Shown: positions 21,105-27,943 of the stretch, in pieces
Numbering within the stretch: the stretch's first letter is position 1
Layout of the letters: every line of letters begins with the position of its first letter
Assembly (NCBI GenBank): GCA_018993265.1
Contig: JAGKSW010000198.1
Coordinates: 1-32,121, forward strand
Direction of reading: 5' to 3'
DNA length: 32,121 nucleotides
Source of the DNA: Nostoc sp. TH1S01
Lineage (GTDB): Bacteria > Cyanobacteriota > Cyanobacteriia > Cyanobacteriales > Nostocaceae
Translations under genes and position numbers: made by a program
The notes under the pieces: model-generated
Seen by the model: the letters and a program-made list of their open reading frames with translations, nothing else
Told to the model about the DNA's origin: nothing
Database searches by the model: none

Positions 21105-21139
21105 GGTAATTGGTAATTAGCAAATAATTACCAATTACC
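21105..21139. repeat. Long hairpin built from a GGTAATT heptamer, terminator-like
   Basis: Arms GGTAATTGGTAATTA (21105-21119) and TAATTACCAATTACC (21125-21139) pair perfectly over 15 bp with loop GCAAA. Each arm is two copies of GGTAATT, the kind of short tandem heptamer repeat spread through Nostoc-type genomes. It follows the hydrolase gene by 61 bp and could end that transcript, but it has no U-run. Confidence 0.7.
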
Positions 21140-21235
21140 CATCTTTACTTGACATTTTAATTCAGAAATTTATTAAGTCAGATTGCTCTGGCTGTGATTT
21201 GTCGTGTCTAGCTTTTCGCCAATAATTTCAAAAAC

Positions 21236-21547
21236 ATGGTAACAGCGTTAAAAGAATTCAAAATTAATATCTTTCGCGGTTTTTCTATTTTCATAATGCC
21301 AGGGATATTTACTATTTCTACAACCTTAGTTAGTTGCTCAGTTGAAACCCCAAAATCAGAAAATAAAACCACAGGTTTTACAGCTAAAATTGTCCACATG
21401 GGATATCAAAGCTCTGGAGATTTAGTCAGACTCAAAGGAGTATTAGAAAAGCGTTTACAGCCTTTAGGTGTAACTGTCGATTGGGCGCAATTTGCAGCCA
21501 GCGAACAATATGCAGAAATAACTCCGAAAACTATTAGCCAGAGATAA
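21236..21547 (+). pseudogene. ssuA: Truncated ssuA (aliphatic sulfonate ABC transporter, substrate-binding protein)
   Basis: A 103-residue frame that matches only the beginning of an SsuA-type binding protein. Residues 1-34 look like a signal peptide, with a possible lipobox ending at Cys34 (TLVSC). Residues about 50-88 (KIVHMGYQSSGDLVRLKG, then a block ending VDWAQFAAS) match the typical start of the mature domain. Normal SsuA is about 320-350 residues, so more than two thirds are missing. After WAQFAAS the sequence runs into [14 protein letters not shown] and stops, which could be the native C-terminus joined by an internal deletion. Four bases separate its stop from the ssuD start, so the original ssuA-ssuD order is retained. 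It is unlikely to bind substrate. It could still be transcribed and carry the promoter for ssuD. Confidence 0.8.
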
Positions 21548-21551
21548 GATT

Positions 21552-22688
21552 ATGGAAATATTTTGGTATTTACCGACCCAAGGCGATGAAAGATATTTAG
21601 GTACAACAATTGGCAGACGACAAGCCAATTATCCCTATATGCAGCAAATTGCCCAAGCTGTGGATAAATTAGGCTACGGTGGGATGTTAATTGGGACTGG
21701 ACAAAAGCAAGATACTTGGATTGTGGCTGCTTCTTTGATTCCGGTAACGCAACGCTTACGGTTTTTGGTGGCGTTTCGTCCCGCAATTATGTCACCATCG
21801 TTAGCGGTGAGGATGGCTGCTACCTTTGACCAACTTTCTAACGGTCGCATTATTTTAAACGTAGTAACTGATGGCGACGCTAAAGAATTAGCCAAAGATG
21901 GCATTTTCTTAGACCATGACCAACGTTATGAATTGACTGATGAATTTTTAACAATTTGGCGATCGCTTATGCAAGGCGATGAAGTAACTTTCAAGGGTCG
22001 TCACTTGCAAGTTGAGGGCGCTAAATTGCAAATCCCGCCTGTACAAAAGCCTTACCCTACCTTATATTTTGGTGGTTCTTCTGATGCGGCTTTACAAGTT
22101 GCAGCCAAACACATTGATGTCTATCTCACTTGGGGCGAACCACCAGCCCAAGTAGCCGAAAAAATTAGTAAAGTTCGCCAATTAGCCTCCCAACAAGGTA
22201 GAACAGTCCGTTTTGGGATACGGATGCACGTTATCGTCCGGGAAACTACCCAAAAAGCTTGGGATGCAGCTAACGAACTGATCAAATATTTAGATGATGA
22301 CACAATTGCAGCCGCTCAAAAACGCTTCTCCCAGTCAGAATCAGAAGGACAACGGCGGATGGCGCAGCTAAATAACGGTAGCCGCCAAAACTTAGAAATT
22401 AGCCCTAATTTATGGTCTGGTGTGGGCTTAGTGCGGGGTGGTGCAGGTACAGCCTTAGTTGGAGATCCAGACACAATAGCAGTGAGAATGCTGGAATATG
22501 CTGATTTAGGAATTGATACCTTCGTATTCTCCGGCTACCCCCACTTAGAAGAAGCTTATCGCGTTGCTGAATTACTGTTCCCTCGCTTACCGCTGCAAAC
22601 TTCTCAAATCTCCATACCACAACAACTACCAACCCCCTTTAACGAGTTTGTCACCAAGACAGATTTACTCAAACCTCAGCCTGTGTAG
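21552..22688 (+). CDS. ssuD: FMNH2-dependent alkanesulfonate monooxygenase
   Basis: A 378-residue flavin monooxygenase that cleaves alkanesulfonates to aldehyde and sulfite, using FMNH2 from a separate reductase. The length matches E. coli SsuD (381). Family blocks recalled from E. coli are present throughout: FWYLPTQGD near the start, YFGGSSDAA (172-180), YLTWGEPP (191-198), [12 protein letters not shown] (221-232, with the active-site Arg224 and His226), [18 protein letters not shown] (283-300) and [11 protein letters not shown] (327-337). The E. coli position PTGRSCED is GTGQKQD here, so the cysteine found there is absent. The start at ATG 21552 follows the ssuA remnant by 4 bp. No ssuB, ssuC or flavin reductase gene follows, so sulfonates would have to enter by a transporter encoded elsewhere. 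The reading frame is intact with no sign of decay. Confidence 0.93.
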   Translation: MEIFWYLPTQGDERYLGTTIGRRQANYPYMQQIAQAVDKLGYGGMLIGTGQKQDTWIVAASLIPVTQRLRFLVAFRPAIMSPSLAVRMAATFDQLSNGRIILNVVTDGDAKELAKDGIFLDHDQRYELTDEFLTIWRSLMQGDEVTFKGRHLQVEGAKLQIPPVQKPYPTLYFGGSSDAALQVAAKHIDVYLTWGEPPAQVAEKISKVRQLASQQGRTVRFGIRMHVIVRETTQKAWDAANELIKYLDDDTIAAAQKRFSQSESEGQRRMAQLNNGSRQNLEISPNLWSGVGLVRGGAGTALVGDPDTIAVRMLEYADLGIDTFVFSGYPHLEEAYRVAELLFPRLPLQTSQISIPQQLPTPFNEFVTKTDLLKPQPV

Positions 22689-22726
22689 GTAGTTTTAGGC
22701 GATCGCCCTTATTTCGACGATAAGAT

Positions 22727-22760
22727 AAATTAGAGGCGTATAAACTTACGCCCCTAATTT
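22727..22760 (+). terminator. Hairpin after ssuD
   Basis: Arms AAATTAGAGGCGTA (22727-22740) and TACGCCCCTAATTT (22747-22760) pair over 14 bp with one A/C mismatch and a 6-nt loop, 38 bp past the ssuD stop. No U-run follows, so it is a likely 3' end stabiliser or weak terminator. Confidence 0.45.
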
Positions 22761-22876
22761 CTATACTCACAAAATATTTCTTTACTAGCAATAAACTATA
22801 AGTCAATACGGTTCAGTTAAGGTGATGAGAGTTGATTTCTCAATTTCTGCTCTACCTATCAGACAATGAGCAAGAT

Positions 22877-22925
22877 TTGGGGGAGAATCCCCCAAGCCCC
22901 CAATTGGGGGACGGTTGCGTCCCCC
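22877..22925. repeat. Cluster of overlapping G/C-run palindromes
   Basis: Three palindromes overlap: TTGGGGGA/TCCCCCAA (22877-22895, loop GAA), CCCCCAATTGGGGG (22897-22910), and GGGGGAC/GTCCCCC (22906-22925, loop GGTTGC). They cannot all form at once. C-runs continue to about 22933. This type of G5/C5 repeat is common between genes in heterocystous cyanobacteria; here it fills part of the otherwise empty gap between ssuD and glnB (22689-23182). Confidence 0.75.
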
Positions 22926-23056
22926 AAACCCCCTGCAAAATCATTTTTTCGTTTTTTGTTGAGTTATTATTTGTTGGTTTTTTTTTGATTTAGCTTTCTT
23001 ATCTGAACTGTATTGAACTATAAGTGGGAAATGAGAATTTTGAATTTTCACAGTAG

Positions 23057-23132
23057 GCGTTGCTGATTTTAGAGACGAAAAAACTCTGAAAGTTAAACTT
23101 TCGGATTTTGTCCACCTCACTTTCAGCAACGC
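23057..23132. repeat. Inverted repeat pair, possible small MITE or IS remnant
   Basis: GCGTTGCTGA at 23057-23066 is repeated in inverted orientation as TCAGCAACGC at 23123-23132, enclosing 56 bp. A second small palindrome (GAAAGTT/AACTTTC) lies between them. The spacing suits a very small non-autonomous element, and GCGTTGCTGA resembles ends I associate with cyanobacterial insertion sequences, but no transposase or clear target duplication is visible. Confidence 0.4.
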
Positions 23133-23149
23133 TGACTATTTTGCCAACA

Positions 23150-23177
23150 AATAGACGCGATCGCTCGCGCCTCTATT
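23150..23177 (-). terminator. Bulged hairpin after glnB
   Basis: AATAGA-CGCGA (23150-23160) pairs with TCGCG-CC-TCTATT (23165-23177) with a two-base bulge and a TCGC loop containing part of a HIP1 site. It begins 6 bp past the glnB stop on the minus strand. No U-run follows. Confidence 0.4.
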
Positions 23178-23182
23178 CAGCT

Positions 23183-23539
<357 letters not shown>

Positions 23540-23616
23540 TTAATAGGTTCGTTTATCTATCTAATCAGATCAACCGTCTGACATTCTTACCAATAACGCG
23601 ATTACAAAAACATAAT

Positions 23617-23630
23617 GTAATAATCGCAAC
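23617..23630 (-). promoter_or_regulatory. Possible NtcA binding site upstream of glnB
   Basis: GTAATAATCGCAAC (plus strand) fits the loose NtcA core GT-N10-AC and matches GTA-N8-TAC at five of six bases. It lies 96 bp upstream of the glnB start. glnB is a known NtcA target in cyanobacteria, but no good -10 box was seen at the expected distance, so this is tentative. Confidence 0.3.
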
Positions 23631-23790
23631 TTTTTTTAAAGTGTCTGGTCTTTGTCTATGCAGTATTGGCATCACAGATGGAAGTCTGAGAGATTTAGAG
23701 GAGTAAGGAGCGAGGTGAAACTTGCTTGATTTTCCTTAAACATAGAAAAATTCCATATTTAAGTAGATTTGTTAACAATTCATAGCAAAA

Positions 23791-24393
23791 TTAGTTACTT
23801 TGGTGTGCAAATAAGGGTCGCACAATTAAATACCCAGCACCAAAAGCGGTAAGCATAACTAACACAATAGTAATGACTAATCCCCAACCATTAATTTCCT
23901 TCTTTTCAGCTTCCTTAGAAGGATAATAACTGACAGGCTGCTCCTCGATAAAGATTGTTTCTGGCAGGTGAGAACTGATGTTTACTACAGGTACCGAAAA
24001 AGGACGGCGTTTGGCTTTGGGTGCTTCTGGTGGACGCGGACTCGCTGACTGTGAACGAGGGCGTGCTTCCTTTTTTCGTGGTTTGGCTATATTTTTCACT
24101 TCACTTGTAGCACGGGGAGGAGAGTTACTATCCTTACTCTCAGGGCTACGGAAATCAACTAGCTTTTGCAAGTGTGAGACAGACTGCAAGACTTTGGTAA
24201 TTTCTTGGCGGAGAAATTGATTTTCTTGTACTAGTTGTTGATTTTTAGCGGTGAGTGCATCTAATTGTGCCTGGGTTGCTTCTAACTCTGCTGCCAATTC
24301 CCGATATACGTACAATGGCACAGAGGGCGGATGATTTGGAGAAGCGGGCCGTTTTGCAGAGTGGCTATGAACAGCTGCTGTGGTTGTTCGCAT
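23791..24393 (-). CDS. Coiled-coil protein with a C-terminal membrane anchor, unknown function
   Basis: A 200-residue protein of unknown function. Residues about 29-78 form a strong heptad-type coiled coil (ELEATQAQLDALTAKNQQLV). Residues about 82-135 are a basic, proline- and serine-rich linker (RPRSQSASPRPPEAPKAKRR), likely disordered. A single membrane segment lies at about 170-191 (LVITIVLVMLTAFGAGYLIV), followed by a short tail, so the protein is probably tail-anchored with the coiled coil in the cytoplasm. Start ATG is at 24393. It sits upstream of glnB on the same strand, with 269 bp between, so co-transcription is uncertain. I do not recognise a family; it looks like a cyanobacteria-specific protein. 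Confidence 0.75.
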   Translation of the reverse strand: MRTTTAAVHSHSAKRPASPNHPPSVPLYVYRELAAELEATQAQLDALTAKNQQLVQENQFLRQEITKVLQSVSHLQKLVDFRSPESKDSNSPPRATSEVKNIAKPRKKEARPRSQSASPRPPEAPKAKRRPFSVPVVNISSHLPETIFIEEQPVSYYPSKEAEKKEINGWGLVITIVLVMLTAFGAGYLIVRPLFAHQSN

Positions 24394-24583
24394 CGGTGAA
24401 TTGGTATCAAAAGTTAAGGTAATGGAATTTTACAGAGATGTTATGAGAAATGGCTAGATATGAAACTATGCCCAAGAATAATAGATAAATGCCGAGATAG
24501 CAAAGATTTTTTTTGGTCGAATCAATACCTAAAAATCGCTATAACAAGCAACTAACAACTTACAATATTCCACTAAACACAGG

Positions 24584-25405
24584 TCAATTTCGTAACAAAG
24601 GAAAAAAGTGTCCTACAGGGCCTTGACCTTTGCCAATACTGAGTGAGTAAGCAAGAGCAGTTGTAACATAGTCTTTCGCCTGTTTGACAGATGTTAACAA
24701 ATCCTTGCCCATGGCCAGATTAGCGGCGATCGCAGCTGATAATGTACAACCCGTACCGTGGGTATTTTGCGTGTCGATTTGTTGTGTTGTCAAGAGTTCT
24801 AAACGATTGCCATCAAACCAGATATCCACCCCACGGGCATTGCCTTGCATCCCGCCACCTTTAACTAAAACAGTTTGCGCTTTTAAGTTACGGTGAATAG
24901 TTTGGGCAGCAGCCCTCATATCATCTAGAGTATTAATCGGGAAACCGCTTAAAATCTGTGCCTCATGGCGGTTAGGGGTAATAATAACTGCCTGGGGAAT
25001 TAATTGCTGACGTAACGTCTTAATAGCATCATCATCAATTAACTGCGCCCCTGTACGGGATACCATCACCGGGTCAACCACTAAATTCTTAATTTCTAAA
25101 GCTTCCACTTGCTGGGCAACAGCCGCGATAATTTCTTGATTTAGCAACATTCCCGTTTTCGCTGCTTGAACGCCAATATCCTCGCCTACAGCTTGTATTT
25201 GGGCGATAACTGCCTCTGGTGGCATCGCATCAACTCGCGCCACTCCCAAGGTATTTTGCGCTGTCACGCAGGTTACAGCACTAGTACCGTGGACACAATG
25301 AAAGGCAAAGGTGCGTAAATCAGCTTGTATTCCCGCACTACCGCCACTATCAGAACCAGCAATAGTCAAAGCAACGGGTATTTTGGATGTTGTTTCAGTA
25401 TTCAT
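24584..25405 (-). CDS. thiD: Hydroxymethylpyrimidine / phosphomethylpyrimidine kinase
   Basis: A 273-residue ribokinase-fold enzyme of thiamine synthesis that phosphorylates hydroxymethylpyrimidine twice to give HMP-pyrophosphate. Visible motifs: the substrate loop IAGSDSGGSAGIQAD (15-29), DPVMVS (111-116), TPNRHEA (143-149), VKGGG (181-185) and the anion-hole GTGC (217-220, following NTH) where the catalytic cysteine sits. Length is normal for single-domain ThiD; there is no ThiE fusion. The start is ATG 25405. The gene stands alone, flanked upstream by a G-rich tandem repeat. No TPP riboswitch was identified in the 150 bp upstream, which consists mostly of repeats. Confidence 0.95.
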   Translation of the reverse strand: MNTETTSKIPVALTIAGSDSGGSAGIQADLRTFAFHCVHGTSAVTCVTAQNTLGVARVDAMPPEAVIAQIQAVGEDIGVQAAKTGMLLNQEIIAAVAQQVEALEIKNLVVDPVMVSRTGAQLIDDDAIKTLRQQLIPQAVIITPNRHEAQILSGFPINTLDDMRAAAQTIHRNLKAQTVLVKGGGMQGNARGVDIWFDGNRLELLTTQQIDTQNTHGTGCTLSAAIAANLAMGKDLLTSVKQAKDYVTTALAYSLSIGKGQGPVGHFFPLLRN

Positions 25406-25407
25406 AA

Positions 25408-25470
25408 GGGTAGGGAGTGGGGAGTGGTGAGTTGGGAGTTGGGGTGTGAGGGTATGAGGGTGTGGGGGGA
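25408..25470. repeat. Degenerate G-rich short tandem repeat
   Basis: A run of imperfect units such as GGGAGTGG, GGAGTGGTGA, GTTGGGAGTT and GGGTGTGAGGGTATGAG directly upstream of the thiD start. It resembles the low-complexity heptamer or octamer repeats (STRR) of heterocystous cyanobacteria. Confidence 0.6.
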
Positions 25471-25522
25471 CAAGGTAGAAGCAATGACCAATGACATTTG
25501 ACCGCTTCTAGAGTCAATTAAT

Positions 25523-25561
25523 TTCATACTTCATACTTCACACTTCACACTTCATACTTCA
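25523..25561. repeat. Heptamer tandem repeat TTCATAC/TTCACAC (STRR)
   Basis: Five consecutive 7-bp units starting at 25523, 25530, 25537, 25544 and 25551 (TTCATAC, TTCATAC, TTCACAC, TTCACAC, TTCATAC), then a partial unit. The last bases contain the stop codon of the lipoprotein gene, so the repeat has spread up to, or supplies, the gene's 3' end. Confidence 0.9.
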
Positions 25562-27154
25562 GTTGACCTTCAATAAAGGATTTGGTTGCGGGTTTTGGGG
25601 TCTGGTTTGTGGCACAACTGTAAGATAAGGTTGCAGTTTTTCGGAGTCAACCCAGCCAGAGTAATATTTTACGCTGGTAGATTTAGGAGAAATCTCAACT
25701 AACTCTAAATCACCGCGCATCGCATTCCAATTCATTGGGAATTCTGGGTTAAATTCTCCAGAACCGATACCTTGAGGGCCACCACCAACTAAATTGAGGG
25801 AGACTTCATCTAAGGCACGGATAAAGCGTTGTCCATTCCAGTGCCATTCAAAACCAGGCCATTCAATAGATGGTTTTCCTGGTGGTAAAGAACGCCCAAA
25901 CTCATACTTACTTGCACCTTCATTGAGTTTTGCTGTGAAGCCTTGAGGATATGTCAATTCGTAACGTCCCTTGTTTGTTTGGAAATTTACAGGACTCCAC
26001 CACAAAACTTCTACAGTCTCATTAGCAGCCAAGGATGCAGCAGACTTTTTATTAGTTGAGGCACTATAAATTGGTAATGTTTGTGGCACCTTAGCCATTG
26101 CAGTAAAGCGCCAACAAGACCAATTTTCTGGGTTATTAGCAGCTTGCCATTTCACTTGGCAAACTCCATTAGCACTACTAACCCACAGAATGTTATTTTC
26201 TACTCTGATTTTGTCAGGAATTGCCCCAACTAAAGGACTGTTATGTGTGTTGTAGGTACTTAAAGAATTATCAGGACGATAAGCAACTAATCCCTTGGCA
26301 GGAATGTAGAGATTTCCTTCACCACTAACATTAGTACCCATCCAGAAAGTTGGATGATTTGCATCGCCAGTAATGGCTAAATCTGTAATTTGTGTAAATG
26401 CTAGGGCTTCTGGTTGAATCAGGCTAAATTTATCAGTTTTTGGGTCATAACTAACAATAGTAGCAATGCCGTTGTTACCTTCACCTTGCTCAAAGGCAAT
26501 TGACCACCAAATCTTGTCTCCATAAATTAAACTAGATGTAACTCTTGGAACACCTAACAAATTTCCTTCAGCAGAAAATCCAGCTTTCACTGCTGCATTC
26601 TGCAAATCTTTAAGAGTGTAAAGAGTTTGGCGCTGAGGAGTTTTACTATTAGGTGTAATGAGTTCAAAAACAATTTTATCTTTGGTTGGGTCTGGTACAT
26701 CTGGTCTGGAGAGATTATTATTTGAACCTAAAGAATAATTTGGCTCTTGGACAACTCGATACTGATAAGTTTTACCCTGAAAGTTAATATTTTTGAACTT
26801 GGGATTTACTATATCTTGAGTAAAGGCTGCATAGTTTGTTGGTGGCTGTAAATCCTTGGGTAAAGTTCCTTGTTGTACTGTCCAAGTGTTATTAGCCCGA
26901 CAGAAAACAAAATCCTGCTTTAGAGTTTGAAATTTTATCGTGTCATCATCCGCTACAATATTACGAATATGCCAATCAAACCTGTCATAAAAGCCTTCGT
27001 TTTTATTTTGTCCTGGTAAAGTAACAACCTCAGCTTTAGGACAGTTTTCTACTTGTGCTTTTACGGTATTTGTAGCTTGAGAAATGCCGTCAATACCAGA
27101 ATCACAAGCACAAATAAGTAATAATAAACCTAAAAAAGCAATATTTTTTTGCAT
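25559..27154 (-). CDS. Predicted lipoprotein, large hypothetical
   Basis: A 531-residue exported protein. Residues 1-17 form a short signal peptide ending in a lipobox (LLLICAC, Cys17), so it is probably lipid-anchored. The rest is rich in Trp, Asn, Gly and short beta-type segments, with a recurring pattern of hydrophobic strand followed by turn (DKIWWSIAF, TFWMGTNVS, NNILWVSSA, CQVKWQAAN), which suggests a beta-propeller-like fold; this is inference. A Pro/Gln-rich tail ends the protein. No catalytic motif is visible and I do not recognise the family. Start ATG 27154. The stop codon lies in a heptamer repeat array. The next gene upstream on the same strand (27386-27823) is 231 bp away with a palindromic repeat between. 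Confidence 0.78.
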   Translation of the reverse strand: MQKNIAFLGLLLLICACDSGIDGISQATNTVKAQVENCPKAEVVTLPGQNKNEGFYDRFDWHIRNIVADDDTIKFQTLKQDFVFCRANNTWTVQQGTLPKDLQPPTNYAAFTQDIVNPKFKNINFQGKTYQYRVVQEPNYSLGSNNNLSRPDVPDPTKDKIVFELITPNSKTPQRQTLYTLKDLQNAAVKAGFSAEGNLLGVPRVTSSLIYGDKIWWSIAFEQGEGNNGIATIVSYDPKTDKFSLIQPEALAFTQITDLAITGDANHPTFWMGTNVSGEGNLYIPAKGLVAYRPDNSLSTYNTHNSPLVGAIPDKIRVENNILWVSSANGVCQVKWQAANNPENWSCWRFTAMAKVPQTLPIYSASTNKKSAASLAANETVEVLWWSPVNFQTNKGRYELTYPQGFTAKLNEGASKYEFGRSLPPGKPSIEWPGFEWHWNGQRFIRALDEVSLNLVGGGPQGIGSGEFNPEFPMNWNAMRGDLELVEISPKSTSVKYYSGWVDSEKLQPYLTVVPQTRPQNPQPNPLLKVN

Positions 27155-27295
27155 GACAAGTTCTCATCTATGAACAAAGATTGAATATTTCTTATCTCTT
27201 ATATTGACTACAATTTATCTCAACAATATTTCCGAAATTTTTAGTAAAAAAATAATTAATTTGGCAAAAAATCTTTATAGATAAAATTTCAGGAA

Positions 27296-27334
27296 ATTAT
27301 ATCCCCGACTTCTTGAAGAAGTCGGGGATATAAT
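27296..27334. repeat. Near-perfect palindrome, 19-bp arms
   Basis: The arms pair without mismatch around the single base 27315; the core is CCCCGACTTCTT and AAGAAGTCGGGG, flanked by AT pairs. It lies between two minus-strand genes and could act as a terminator, but there is no U-run. The motif is one I recognise as a dispersed palindrome of Nostoc-type genomes. Confidence 0.85.
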
Positions 27335-27385
27335 AGTAATTCGCTTCTCAATATACCTTGCAATTTCCTATGATTTAGGACTGCT

Positions 27386-27823
27386 TTAAGATGGGCTTTG
27401 TTCCCCATGTAAATTTTGTAATGCTCCCTGTAAATACTTAGCCCATTGCGCTGCTAAAGGAATTTCTGTAAATGGGACAAGTATAGATTTAGCGGGTTCA
27501 GCAATAACAAATTCTAATTTGATATCTCGACCTTTTGTAGGTGGTGTTTCTATATTGATGCTGGTGTCATTTACCAAAAGATTGATTTCTTTGACATCCA
27601 GCAAAGAAAAAGTTTCTAAATTGATTGGGCCTTTTGGTGTGGGTTTGCCCCAAGTTAGATTGTTATCTTTTTGACCTAATACTGCATAAATATCATATTT
27701 AGCTCGTTCAAATTGTTCTGCCCAAGTCCGATAAGCTTCGACTTTTTGATATTCTTTAGAGCCTTGCCAAGCTAACCAAAAAAAAGCTATCAACAAAGGC
27801 AACCATAAAAGACCACGTTCCAT
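27386..27823 (-). CDS. Small membrane-anchored protein, unknown function
   Basis: A 145-residue protein. An N-terminal hydrophobic segment (residues about 4-20, GLLWLPLLIAFFWLAWQG) is followed by charged, soluble sequence, so it is most likely a membrane-anchored protein facing the periplasm, or one with an uncleaved signal. The middle (about 70-110) has alternating hydrophobic residues typical of beta strands (INLLVNDTSINIE, IKLEFVIAE). No known motif is visible. It is divergently placed against the subtilase gene, with 120 bp between the two starts, so the two may share a regulatory region. Start ATG 27823. Confidence 0.7.
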   Translation of the reverse strand: MERGLLWLPLLIAFFWLAWQGSKEYQKVEAYRTWAEQFERAKYDIYAVLGQKDNNLTWGKPTPKGPINLETFSLLDVKEINLLVNDTSINIETPPTKGRDIKLEFVIAEPAKSILVPFTEIPLAAQWAKYLQGALQNLHGEQSPS

Positions 27824-27943
27824 CGTTTAAATAATCCTGAGTCGTAAGTGAAAGTTTAACTAACTAAAGTGACAATTACACCAATCAGGGATGTAAATAA
27901 GTTATGTTAGTGAGCAAACTGGCAAAAGCGGTAACGAGTTAAT

